Shown here piece after piece: positions 24,622 to 34,810 of a stretch of DNA of 64,000 nucleotides (positions are counted from its first letter, which is position 1; every line of letters starts with the position of its first letter). Under the pieces are notes generated by a model. That model was not told where the DNA came from, did not search any database, and worked only from the letters and a program-made list of their open reading frames with translations. The position numbers and the translations under genes were made by a program. Origin of the DNA: Proteles cristata cristata (lineage: Eukaryota > Chordata > Mammalia > Carnivora > Hyaenidae); assembly GCA_017311185.1 (NCBI GenBank), contig JAESUZ010003182.1:1-64000 (forward strand). The letters are read 5' to 3'.

Positions 24622-25380
24622 CTAAAAAGGAAATCAAACAAATGAAAATGTATTTCTCTGTTCTTAACATTCATTTTCAATGTTCACTTTAACACATATT
24701 TTATGCTAAAAATTTTTAGAGAAGACATTCCTGAACCATTCAAATAAAGTTAACATTTGTTTCTATAAAGAAATTAAAAAGATCAAATCATTCATTTTTA
24801 TATTAAATAAGGAATAGAGACTGACAGAGCAGATTATTCTTTACTTGAAAACATGCTTTTGGCTCTCTATCAAAAACCAGATATCACACATGTTAATCAT
24901 GCAGTGTTAGAAAATGAGAGTTAACCGGATTTGTAAATTCAGAATACTTCTTATATACAATTGTGAAATCTTTCTTTTCTTTTCTTTCCTTCCTCCCTCC
25001 TTCCCTCTCTCTCTCTCTTTCTTTCTTTTTGTTAACTACACCAAGGCTGCTTTGCACTGGGGAAAACAAACGGACCAGGACACAAGAAGCATGTATTTCA
25101 CTATTTTCATACCAGTGGAGATTGCTAGCTTTCCAGGGCAGACGGCAATTATGGTTAAGACACCAGAGAAAAGATCAATGGTGCTACAGCAGCTTGGTTA
25201 GGATAAAAATCATACAAGGCAGATTCACATTTGTTGGGGAAAAATCTGGATGCTACAAAATTATTATGTATAATAACTTCTTCGCAATTCAATTCTCTTT
25301 TCATCCAAAAAGACCACTGAAAACACAATTCTATCTATATTCACAAAAGAAAATGAAATCAGAAAAGCTGAAACCGTTAC
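24622..25380 (-). other. BTBD7: BTBD7 intron 2
   Basis: A 759-bp intron with GTAACG donor at 25380 and TTTTTAG acceptor. It contains a CT-rich tract (24969-25030) and otherwise unique DNA. The open frames at 24914-25403 (plus) are chance. Confidence 0.9.
24969..25030. repeat. Polypyrimidine tract (plus strand)
   Basis: CTTTT/CCTCC/CTCT run in intron 2. It is purine-rich in the BTBD7 transcript, so it is not a splice polypyrimidine tract for this gene. Confidence 0.9.
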
Positions 25381-25462
25381 CTATAAAAGTCTGTTGGGCT
25401 TGAGGATTTCCCCCTACCCTCGGGGAACATGAATGAGGATAGTTAGATGCATTAGCACCCAT
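25381..25462 (-). CDS. BTBD7: BTBD7 exon 2, coding part with start codon
   Basis: Encodes the first 27 residues, MGANASNYPHSCSPRVGG and onwards to QQTFI, plus one base of codon 28. This matches the human BTBD7 N terminus as I know it. The start codon at 25462-25460 has a strong context: A at -3 and G at +4. The donor reads TTTATAG/GTAACG. Joining 25381 to 24621 gives GGG ACA, Gly-Thr, in frame with exon 3. MGANAS fits the N-myristoylation pattern MGxxxS, which suggests membrane attachment of the N terminus (inference). Confidence 0.97.
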
Positions 25463-25568
25463 TTTCTTCAGTCACTCAGGCATTCCATCTGCTGGTTCTT
25501 CAGAGTGTAATCCCAGAGGCCTTTGCGAACTTTCAACCCTGGATCCAGCAGCCTCTTTTCATCCATTT
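25463..25568 (-). other. BTBD7: BTBD7 exon 2, 5' UTR (acceptor inferred)
   Basis: Region upstream of the start codon. The best acceptor is TTTTTGTTTCATATCAAG ending at 25569, so the exon would begin at 25568. CAG at about 25541 is a weaker alternative. The leader contains an upstream ORF that ends 5 nt before the main ATG. Confidence 0.6.
25468..25566 (-). other. Upstream ORF in BTBD7 leader (32 codons)
   Basis: ATG at 25566-25564 opens 32 codons (starts MDEKRLLDPGLKV, ends QQMECLSD) and stops at TGA 25470-25468. It lies in a different frame from BTBD7, and only AGAAA separates stop and main ATG. An in-frame internal ATG at 25488 would leave a 6-codon uORF even if the acceptor were further downstream. 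It could limit BTBD7 translation by requiring leaky scanning or reinitiation (inference). No homology is claimed for the peptide. Confidence 0.6.
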
Positions 25569-25569
25569 C

Positions 25570-26032
25570 TTGATATGAAACAAAAATAATTTTATTCATT
25601 TTTTCAAATGTATCTCAAATTGCACAGTTTAAAAAAAAGCAAACTACTGAAAGCTGCTTTTATTTGCAAATGACATGCTGTCAAAATCACATGTAAAAAT
25701 TTCAGAAAATGTAAACAAATAGTTAAACTTGAATTATGAATCAGTGTTAGCTGCAATTTTGAGCCATAAAATGTACCAATTATGTTCTTCTTAAGGCAAT
25801 GAAAAGTAACAAATCAGACTAATTTAAATATATGATTATGGAAGGAGTATTTCAAATCATAGGAAAAAGTAGTTAAAGACTAAAAAATTGGAAAAAAAAA
25901 TATTTTTTACCCCTTAGAGACAACCACCAGTTATTATAATCTAACATTTTATAAGCAATTTATAAACACCAAAGAGGCTGATACCCAAAGTTGATCTTCC
26001 TTGTGAAGTCCTGAAATAAAAATACTACTTTC
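25570..26032. other. Unique intron sequence
   Basis: AT-rich; nothing supported. Confidence 0.5.
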
Positions 26033-26215
26033 ATGACAGCTGAGTGGCTTGGTTGGTTAAGCATCCAACGCTTGATTTCGGCTTAAGTCATGATCTCATG
26101 CACAGTTTGTGGGATCAAGCCTCGATCAAGGCAGAACCTGCTTGGGAATCTCTCTTTTTCTCTCTGCCCTTCTCCCATTCATGCTCTCTCTCAAAATAAA
26201 TAAATAAACATAAAT
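26033..26215 (+). mobile_element. CAN-SINE, older copy
   Basis: Diverged head GACAGCTGAGTGGCTTGGTT and AAATAAATAAACAT tail. Confidence 0.85.
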
Positions 26216-27460
26216 ATATCTATTGCTTGTTATTACTTGACATGATGACTTAACATGGCCAGGACGGGGGAGGGGAGGGGTACCAGTAAGAGATCATTTT
26301 AACAGAGTAAATTCCATACTATGGGAGCTTAACTCTCAGAGCTGGCAGCAGAAGATATATACACAAAGAGAAAAAACTCTATATTAGAGAACAGGGTTAA
26401 TAGGAATATGCATCTGTCTAGCATCTGGATATATAAAATTTATCTGATTCAGAGGGATAATGGTTTAAGAGAAAACAGAATTTAAAATCTATTATTGGAA
26501 TTATTAGAAAATCAACCAGGAAGTAGTTAATCTAGCCTCATAATGAAGGATGAAGTGTTTTAACAAATAGAGTTAAATACACACATACAAAATCACAAAA
26601 AGCCTGCTAGAGAAAGAACTTTGTCAAGACTCCAGGAATTTATTTTCATCTCTGTTACTGACACAGCATAACCTTAGGAAATCAAGTTTAAGAAAATCAC
26701 TATTAACATCTGTGCTTCCTTCAATCTTTTCCCACTATATATATGAGAATTTAAGCACAGAATGATCTACCTATAGTGTTCAAGACTGGGAAACCTTCCA
26801 CAGAGTAGATATTATGTAAAGTGGCAGTAACTTCAATCAAATCATATACTCACACAAGCAAATTTCCTATTTGAAATTCACCTACCTACCAAGGAAAAAA
26901 CAGTATGTTAAGACTTTTTACTCTGGTACATGCTTCTGAAGTCAGAAACCCTATGGGCAGCCAGAGATGTGACAGCACATTCTGTAAGAACTACCCAGCA
27001 AAGAATCCGGAGGTTCACATACTATTTTGTAAACACTAAATGGTGAGGAAAAATACTTCTTCTGGCAAAGTCTGTTTTCTTAAAGTCTGATGCTTAGTAT
27101 AAGTTAAATTCACAGTTTTCTATTCTTAAATATTAGCAATGTTAGAAGGGGCTGTTTTAGGTAATCTTGAATTCTGTCAATTAAAAAAATTTTTATCATT
27201 GAAGTATAGTTACATTAAATGTTGTCATTCTTATAAAACAGGAATTAAATCTGCCTGTGTTAATTTTAGTTTAAACTTCAAAAACAGTTAAGTCTAATAA
27301 ATCTTAGTTTTCAAACTGAGCTCCTTAAAAGCTTCAACATTCTATCAGATACTTTTAGTGGTTCTTTAGAAGAAATTAGGGTCCTAAAAGCCAAGTTTGT
27401 GGCCTTATTTACAGGTTAAATCCTTTTCTCACTGAAGATTTGTGGTTAAAACACAAAAAT
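26216..27460. other. Unique intron sequence
   Basis: Nothing supported apart from a weak L1M-type scrap near 27185-27230 (CATTGAAGTATAGTTACATT). Confidence 0.5.
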
Positions 27461-27461
27461 A

Positions 27462-27752
27462 GGGGTGCCTGGGTGGCTCAGTCCATTAAGCTCAGATTCC
27501 TGATTTTTGGCTCTGGTCATGATCTCACTGTTGGTGAGATCCAGCCCTGCATGGGGCTCTGCTCTGACAGTGTGGAGCCTGCTTGGGATTTTCTTTCTTT
27601 TCTTTCCTTTTTTCTCCTTTTCCTTTTCCTTTTCCCCTTCCTTCCTTTCTTCCTTCCTTCCTTCCTTCCTTCCTTCCTTCCTTCCTTCCTTCCTTCTCTC
27701 TCTCTGTCTCACTTCCACCTCCCTCCCCCATTCACACTCTCAAGATAAAAAC
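27462..27752 (+). mobile_element. CAN-SINE with expanded (CTTCC) tail
   Basis: Head GGGGTGCCTGGGTGGCTCAG; the usual CT tail is replaced by a long pyrimidine microsatellite. Flanks CACAAAAATAG on both sides form the target-site duplication. Confidence 0.9.
27588..27698. repeat. (CTTC)n-type microsatellite
   Basis: Pyrimidine-only tract with about 13 CTTC units plus CCTTTT and CT runs. Several shadow open frames of S/F/P or R/K/E/G repeats come from it. Confidence 0.95.
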
Positions 27753-27817
27753 CCACAAAAATAGCACAGAGATTTCTCAAATCTGAAATATATTAAGAAT
27801 AATTAAGAAAAATCCAG

Positions 27818-27920
27818 AAGCACTTGGCTGGCTCAATCAAAATAGCCTGTGACTCTTGATCTCGGGGTTGAGCTCAAGCCCCACATTAGGTTTAGAGATT
27901 ACTTAAAAATAAAATCTTTT
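27818..27920 (+). mobile_element. Old CAN-SINE, plus a tail fragment at 28131-28148
   Basis: GCACTTGGCTGGCTCAATCA head and CCCCACATTAGGTTTAGAGA. Its target site AAAAATCCAGAA recurs after its tail. Its tail is split by the next SINE. Confidence 0.75.
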
Positions 27921-28130
27921 TTTGTTTTGTTTTGTTGAAAGAGAGAAGAGAGAGGAGAAGAGAGAGAGAGAGAGAGCACATGTGAGCAAGGGAGAGGGGC
28001 AGAGGGAGAGGTAGAGAGAGAATCCCAAGCAGGCTCAGTGTTCAGCATGGAGCCCAATGCAAGGCTTGATACCATGACCCTGGGATTATGACCTGAGCCA
28101 GATGCTCTGACTGAGGCACCCTGGCACCCC
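27921..28130 (-). mobile_element. CAN-SINE inserted in an older SINE tail
   Basis: Minus copy ending GAGGCACCCTGGCACCCC, flanked by AAAATAAAATCTTTTTT on both sides. Confidence 0.87.
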
Positions 28131-28162
28131 CAAAATAAAATCTTTTTTAAAAATCCAGAATA

Positions 28163-28376
28163 GGGGCGCCTGGGTGGCTTAGTCGGTTAAGCGTCCGACT
28201 TTCATTTAGGTCATGATCTCACGGTTCGTGGGTTCGAGCCCCGCGTCGGGCTCTGTGCTGGCTGCCAGCTCAGAGCCTGGAGCCTGTTTCAGAGTCTGTG
28301 ACTCCCTCTCTCTCTGACCCTCCCTTGCTCACGCTGTCTCTCTCTATCCTAGAAATAAAAATATTAAAAAAAAAAA
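28163..28376 (+). mobile_element. CAN-SINE, young subfamily
   Basis: Nearly consensus copy with CCTAGAAATAAA tail. Target-site duplication AAAAATCCAGAATA. Confidence 0.95.
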
Positions 28377-28589
28377 AATCCAGAATAAAAACATTATGCA
28401 AAATGAAAGCTTTAGCAAAATGAGAGAGCTTTACCAAAAAGATAAGCTTTGAATGCGGAAGTAACAGATAGTCAAAAGTACTGGTAAAGTGTCTCTCCTC
28501 TGGTTAAATCTCTTCTCATTTCCTCCTTCATTCATTCTTCAAGTTACATATTGCTTCATTTGTTTTGCTTGCTTTTTAATTTAAAAAAT

Positions 28590-28784
28590 TCTTTTAACAT
28601 TTATTTATTTTTGAGAGGTAGAGGAAATGCTCATGTGCACACAAGTGGGGTATGGGCAGAGAGAGGGAGACAGAGGATCAGAAGCAGGCTCTGAGCTGTA
28701 AGCATAAGCCCAATGTGGGGCTCTACCGTACAAACTGTGAGATTGTGACCTGAGCCAAAATCAACTGAGCCATCTAGGAGCCCT
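28590..28784 (-). mobile_element. CAN-SINE, older copy
   Basis: AACATTTATTTATTTTTGAG tail; ends GAGCCATCTAGGAGCCCT. Confidence 0.86.
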
Positions 28785-28789
28785 ACTTT

Positions 28790-30424
28790 TTAATTTTTAA
28801 TGACTGTACAGCAGACTCATGAACGTGGCAAAAAGTGTGCTGCTGAAACAAAACAAGGAAGAATGGCACCATGCTTCTAGAGGAAGAAAAATCAGTGTCC
28901 ACAGTAGTGGATAGTATTCTACTCTCACTTTGTCACACTGTAACAAAGAGTGCAAACACACCCAGGAGAATTATGTCCAATGAGAATTTTGCAAGGTTTG
29001 TAGGGACACAAAATACTATTATACTGGCCTGTCTCAAATTTAAACCACGTCAAAAATGCCTTTTTTTTCTTTTTCCTTTTTTTTTTTTTAAAAAGGTTAA
29101 TTTTACAATGAGCATACTAAGACATACAAAGGTTGCCAAGACATCACCCACCCCACTGGAGACACAAGACCCCCTAGCAAGCACTCGGCAAGTCACAAGT
29201 TGAGATAAGGATGCTTGACCAGTTGCCATTGTAATAAGCACCACAGGGACAGCTGGGGTCCTACCCTGGTGAGGTGGCTTGAAATAAAAGTCTCTCTGGG
29301 ACTTAGGGACAGAGTCTTTCTTCCTGGTAGCTTCTAGTCAACAGGGATTCCCTTCAAGATGAACTGATTTGGGCAACATTCATATTTCCTACTGAGCTCT
29401 AATACTAAAATAAACATAGGGTCTTAGAAAGATTTAGTGGGAGAGATTTTCTGGATCAGCTATAACCCTTAAGTCTACCTTGTATCCCCAATTCCAAATT
29501 CTGGGGGTAACCTTTATAGTACTAAAGCCCTACTTCTCAAAATTCTAAGAGAATAATTTATTAAGTAACGAAAAGCCTATTCCATACGGAGCACAGTAGT
29601 TATGTTATTTAGTTCTTAATCTAATCCACTGTCTTCAGATGCTGGAAATGAAAGTAAGTCACAGTTTAATCTCCCCAGGGATATTTTCATTTTAGGCAAG
29701 CTTTATCTGTCTGCTACATAAAATAGGATGAAATCCAATCTTTGAATGATACAGAGGGAATGGAGGGGAAGGGGGAAGGGGAGGGAAGGGAAAGAGAAGG
29801 AAAATAGAGGGCTTTACAGAACTGGGAAAGGCCCACAGGGTGCAAATGGCCCTAGAGAGCTGATAAATCCTTCTCTGAGAATCATCATTCTGGGGGAGCT
29901 CCCTCTGTTAACAGTCAATATGACCAATTTCAATCAAAATCAAACTGGCTTACAACAAGCTTCAGTGATTGTAGCTGACCCAACTGAGGGCAAAAATGAT
30001 AATTGAAGGCAACAGAATTAACGATCTTGTGAGAATATTTTTAGAAAAAAAAATCAACCTCTATGCCTTCCAAAAAACCTTAGACCAGCATTTCCAAAGA
30101 ATTTTCCCAAAGTTTGGAAAATACACGATTAAACAAAACTAATAGGTTTCTTTACTTCAGAATTTTGGAGCATCTTTAAAGTGCTAAGGTGCATTGTTAA
30201 TCTCCAAAAGGAGGTATTCTGCATGATCTAAAGGAGACTTTTGCCCCATAGAGCATAATGCACTTGGATGACACACTTTGGAAAACCTGGACCTTTGCCA
30301 TAAAAACACTTTTTACTACTTTATGCAATAGAGCAATGGGCATCAAGTTACCTGGGACAGAGTACTGTCATCACTAATTTATTCTACCTACATGGGTAAG
30401 TCACGTTTAAATTCTAGGACTCTC
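28790..30424. other. Intron sequence; no supported gene
   Basis: Unique or too diverged to name. The frame at 28871-29203 has no recognised domain and runs into a poly-T/Phe stretch. A polypurine block lies at 29757-29805. Confidence 0.45.
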
Positions 30425-30658
30425 GGGGCGCCTGGGTGGCTAGTCGGTTAAGCGTCCAACTTTCACTTGGGTCATGATCTAGCGGTTCGTGGGTTCGAGC
30501 CCTGCGTCGGGCTCTGTGCTGACTGCCAGTTCAGAGCCTGGAGCCGATTTCAGAGTTTGTGTGTGTGTCTCTCTCTGACCCTCCCCTGCTCACGCTGTCT
30601 CTCTCTCTTTCTCTCTCTCCCCTAGAAATAAATAAAAAATATAAAAAATAAAAAAATA
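30425..30658 (+). mobile_element. CAN-SINE, young subfamily
   Basis: Head GGGGCGCCTGGGTGGCTAGT; target-site duplication AAATTCTAGGACTCTC on both sides. Holds a short GT run in place of part of the CT segment. Confidence 0.94.
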
Positions 30659-30881
30659 AATTCTAGGACTCTCAATTTTTATAAACTGAAACTGAGATGT
30701 ATGGGTCTCAGCATCTGTAAAATAAAAAAGCTGATACAGGGTTCCCAAAATCCAGTGAAGTTGTATGACGACACATTGGTTTGGAAAATGAGGATGGGGA
30801 AGGGCGTTATTTCTATACTAAATGTTAGTGTACAAAGGGGGGAAAAAGCAAGTAGATTTTGGGTTTTAAACACATGTTTTC

Positions 30882-31066
30882 TTGGGTGATCTAGGTGGTT
30901 CAGTCAGTTACATATCCAACTTTGGCTCAGGTTATGGTCTCACAGTTTATGGGTTTGAGCCCTGTGCCTGGAGCCTGCTTCAGATTCTGTGTCTCACCCT
31001 CTCTCTCCTCGTCCTCCTCTGTTCATGCTCGCATGCTCTCTCTCTCTTCTCAAAAATAAACATTAA
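30882..31066 (+). mobile_element. CAN-SINE with an L1 fragment in its tail
   Basis: Head TGGGTGATCTAGGTGGTTCA. The outer target duplication CACATGTTTTCT occurs at about 30870 and again at 31193, so the L1 piece at 31067 lies inside the SINE tail. Confidence 0.85.
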
Positions 31067-31180
31067 CATTGAGGAGGGCACTTGTGGGGATGAGCACTGG
31101 GTGTTATATGGAAACCAAGCTGACAATAAACTATTTAAAAAATAAAATTTCAAAGTATTGTGTAAAAAAATAAACATAAA
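31067..31180 (+). mobile_element. Very short L1 3' end insertion
   Basis: GAGGAGGGCACTTGTGGGGA, GAGCACTGGGTGTTATATGG and GCTGACAATAAACTATTTAA are the carnivore L1 3' terminus. About 20 non-L1 bases follow before the A run, and AAATAAACAT flanks both ends. Confidence 0.8.
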
Positions 31181-31512
31181 AAATTTTTTTAATCACATGT
31201 TTTCTCCTTACTCTGATTATTAGCTATAGTTATAGAAGGATAGGAATGTGGGGCACCTGTGAATACTCATGAAAAGCAATTAGTAATAAAAGAGAAATGC
31301 AAAATTATGATAATCCTGCATTCCTGTCAAACTTAAGGTAAGATGACCATATAATGTTACCATCACACCAGCATGCTTGAGAGTGAAAAGGGGTACAAAC
31401 TAGATGAGATGCCAGAATACGTAAAGCCTAGGTCTAAAGGGGCCAAGTGGGATGAAGGCAACCCCTACAGCTAAACCTCACACTTCCAGAGCTAGAAATA
31501 AGACAAAGTTTA

Positions 31513-31547
31513 CAACAAACAAACAAACAAAGAAACAAACAAAAAAC
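31513..31547. repeat. (CAAA)n microsatellite
   Basis: AACAAACAAACAAAC with one AGAAAC interruption, directly before a SINE. Confidence 0.92.
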
Positions 31548-31552
31548 TCCTG

Positions 31553-31750
31553 GGGTGCCTGGGTGGTTCAGTCAGTTGAGCACACAACTCTTGGTTTCGG
31601 CTTAGGGTCATAATCTCTACGGTTCGTGAGTTTGAGCCCTGCATCAGGGCTGTGCTGTGGAGCCTGCTTGGGATTCTTTGTCTCCCCCCGGTCTCTGCCC
31701 CTCACTTGTGCATGTGTGCTCTCTCTTAAAAAATAAACTTAAAAAAAAAA
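31553..31750 (+). mobile_element. CAN-SINE
   Basis: Head GGGGTGCCTGGGTGGTTCAG and AATAAACTTAAAAAAAAAAC tail. Confidence 0.9.
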
Positions 31751-31829
31751 CAAAAAAACCAAAACAATCTAAAACCTACGTTAGAGGAATAAGACTTCCT
31801 ATGTCCGTCTCATTCCCCAAGCATGTTTT

Positions 31830-32020
31830 ACTTAACATAGCAACTCACATTTATTGAGGTTTTACAATATGCCAGACTCTGTTCTTAGAACTTCACATGA
31901 ATTAACCCATTTGATTCTCCCAATAACTTTTTACTGATGAGGCTGAGAGGTTAGTAACTTGCCTAAGGTTTCAGTGATATTAAGTGAAAAAGCCAGAATT
32001 ACGTGTAACCTTTAATTCTA
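31830..32020 (+). repeat. MIR relic
   Basis: ACATTTATTGAGGTTTTACA, ATATGCCAGACTCTGTTCTT, CATTTGATTCTCCCAATAAC and AACTTGCCTAAGGTTTCAG follow plus-strand MIR. Confidence 0.8.
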
Positions 32021-32390
32021 TCCTTGGATATATTTTAAAAACAACAAAACAAAGAGAGATTCAACAGTTAAGCCAGAAGCAGAGTCAGCAGTAGACTCCT
32101 GCTGTTAGAAGATCTCTTCAAAAAGGTGAAACCAGATTGGAAGGGAATTCAGAAAGCCACCAACTAGGCTCATATGTCTCCTCTGGGCCATCTAATACAG
32201 AGACAGAAGATCTCCACTCTGTACTGCAAACCTCGCTAATTCCAATAACACAGAATAACTGTTTATGATAGCAGCAGCTTATTAAAAAGAAAGGCAAACT
32301 TATGTTCCATTAAACATTGATTAAGGCAGAGAGGCCCCAGTGATGGAGCCAGAAAGGGCCTTCAATTTTCTTCTGGTCAATCTTGTTTTT
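32021..32390. other. Unique intron sequence
   Basis: Nothing supported. Confidence 0.5.
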
Positions 32391-32392
32391 GA

Positions 32393-33365
32393 AGTGAACT
32401 ATATCCTCATGGAATGGGAGAAAATATTTGCCTATCATATCCGATAAGGGATTAATATCCAAAATACACAGAGAACTCCTATGACTCAACAACCAACCAA
32501 ACAAGCTGATTAAAAAATGGGAAAAGGTCTTAAATAAATATTCCTCCAAGGAAGGTATACAGATACCTAATTAAGCCCATGAAAACATCACTAATCAACA
32601 GGGAAATGCAAATCAAAACCACAATGATATACTACCTCACTTTTACTAAGATGGCTATTATCAATAAAATAGAAAATAAGTGTTGGCAAGGATGGAGAAA
32701 TTAGAACTTCTGTGTACTGCTGGTGGGAACATAAAATGGTTTTGTTGTGGAAATGGCCACTGTGAAAACAGCATGGAAGTTCCTCAAAAAATTAAAATCA
32801 CATTTACCATGTGATACAGCAATTTCACTTCTGGCTTTACACCCGAAAGAAATGAAAGCAGGGTTTCAAGACATATACACCCATGTTCATAGCAGCATTA
32901 TTCAGAGTAGCTAAAATGCAGAAACAACCCAAGTGTCCATCAACAAGTGGATAAGCATAACGTGGTATGTACATACAATGGAATAATTCAGCCTTAAACT
33001 AAAAAGGACAAAGATTCTGACACACACTATAACACATAGGAATCTTGAAGACATTGTGCTAAGTAAAATAAACCAGTTGCAAAAAGACAATACTTGTATG
33101 ATACCCTTTATATGAGACACATAGAACAGTCAAAATCATAGAGACCTAAGTAGAATGGTAGTTGTCAGAGGGGGGAAAGGGAGAATATTAGGAGTTATTG
33201 TTTAATGGGTTTAGAGTTTCAGTCGAGGAAGATGAAAGAGTTCTGGAGACAGATGGTGGTGACAGTTATACAAGAATATATGTAATACCACCGAACTGTA
33301 CAGTTAAAAATGGTCAAGATAGTAAATTTGGTGTTATATATATTGTACCACAATAAAAAAAATTA
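32393..33365 (+). mobile_element. Old L1M 3' end
   Basis: GGGATTAATATCCAAAATAC, GGAAATGCAAATCAAAACCA, TTCATAGCAGCATTATTCAG and AACTGTACAGTTAAAAATGG are L1 ORF2/3' UTR landmarks, broken by many stops. Confidence 0.9.
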
Positions 33366-33984
33366 TTAAGTATTGCTATCAAAAAACTATTGTCACCAAA
33401 AAACATATATTTTGGAAGCTTTATGGTTAAGGCTCAAAATTGACTTATTTAAGAAAATTTCTTCCCAGGTAAAGTAAACTAGGTATTGTATTTTTCCTTA
33501 AGCATTAGAGAATTCATCTGAAAAAAATTTAGACAGAGAAAATCTTTCCATTTCAGGAATGTCTCATTGTATCAACCATTAATAAAATATATACAAATAT
33601 TTCAATGTCCAATTAAACACAGTATTTTATAAAATTATAATATTTGCCAGAAATAATATAGTACACTTTAACTAATTTTTATATTTAGAAAAAGTGTTAT
33701 CTGCAAACTTTTATATTTATACATTTTATAATGTATTTTAAATTCTATCATAAAAAATTTTAAAAATACACAAAAGGTAATAGTGTATTGAGCCTTCAAG
33801 CAGTATCATCCAGATCCCAGAACTGTCAAAATTGTTTTGGCTTATATTTAAATGTTTGAATTTGATGTATAAAGCTTATGGCTAAAATTTAAATGTTTGT
33901 TATTAGCTTCTTATATAAATAAAAACCTGAAAAGATATATGTATATTATGATTATAATCATCATAATACTGATCAGTAATTGAC
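33366..33984. other. Unique AT-rich intron sequence
   Basis: Nothing supported. Confidence 0.5.
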
Positions 33985-34190
33985 TCTGAGCCAGCCATTC
34001 TTAACCACTGTACATGAATTAACTCCTTTAATTTTCTCAGTTAGGTCTATTACTATCCTCACTTTGCACAAGAAATAGACTGGGAGGTTAGGAAAATGAG
34101 GCATGGGAGGCTTAGTTACTTACCCGACATCACAGAGCTGGTAAGTTGAAGAACCAGGTTTGGCATTCAGGCTCTTGTATCTATGGACAA
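33985..34190 (+). repeat. MIR relic
   Basis: ACATGAATTAACTCCTTTAA, TACTATCCTCACTTTGCACA, CATCACAGAGCTGGTAAGTT and GAACCAGGTTTGGCATTCAG. Confidence 0.8.
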
Positions 34191-34390
34191 TATTATCTTT
34201 GTAATTTTTTCCTCTAAACATTTGAAGGTAAGTTTCCAGAGCAGACAAATATAGTTCCATTCCAGAAATGGGAAGTGAGTACACACCTGACAGTGTTACT
34301 TCTGGTGCTGAAAAGGCTCTCTCATATAAAGCAAAAAATGACTTAACTGAAAGGGTAGCTTATGAAATCAAAGCAAAAGCGCCTTTCTGG

Positions 34391-34604
34391 CAGCACCTGG
34401 GTGGTTCAGTTGTTTAAGTGGCCGACTTCAGCTCAGGTCATGATCTCAAAGCTCCTGGGTTTGAGCCCAGTGTCTGGCTCCACACTAACAGCTTAGGGCT
34501 TGGAACTTGTTTCAGATTGTACATCTTTCCATTTCTCTCTGTCCCTCCCCTGCTTGTGTTCTCTCCCTCTCCATCCCTCTCTCTCTCTCAAAAATAAATA
34601 CATA
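34391..34604 (+). mobile_element. CAN-SINE, older copy
   Basis: Head GCACCTGGGTGGTTCAGTTG and CTCTCAAAAATAAATA tail. Confidence 0.87.
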
Positions 34605-34774
34605 TGTACTCCTTGATGGCAGGATGACACTTGTTTCTGTTTGATCATCCAGCCAGTCAGCCAACCAGCCATACACCCAGCCACTAATCCAACTCTGACC
34701 ACGCGCCAAGTGCAAGGCATTCTGACAGCCCCTAGGAACACAGGGATGATTATACCCTGAATTGGATTTCTCAT

Positions 34775-34781
<7 letters not shown>

Positions 34782-34808
<27 letters not shown>
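34782..34808. repeat. Uninterrupted (A)27 run
   Basis: The 175 bp before it have no identified source, apart from a MIR-like GCCAAGTGCAAGGCATTCTG string. The run may mark the 3' end of a retroposed sequence. Confidence 0.9.

Positions 34809-34810
<2 letters not shown>

Noticed and set aside
24624..24670. ATG at 24670 as the BTBD7 start
   Set aside because: The residues before FLGTSS are intron translation. A proper acceptor lies at 24622 and the true N terminus MGANAS is in exon 2.
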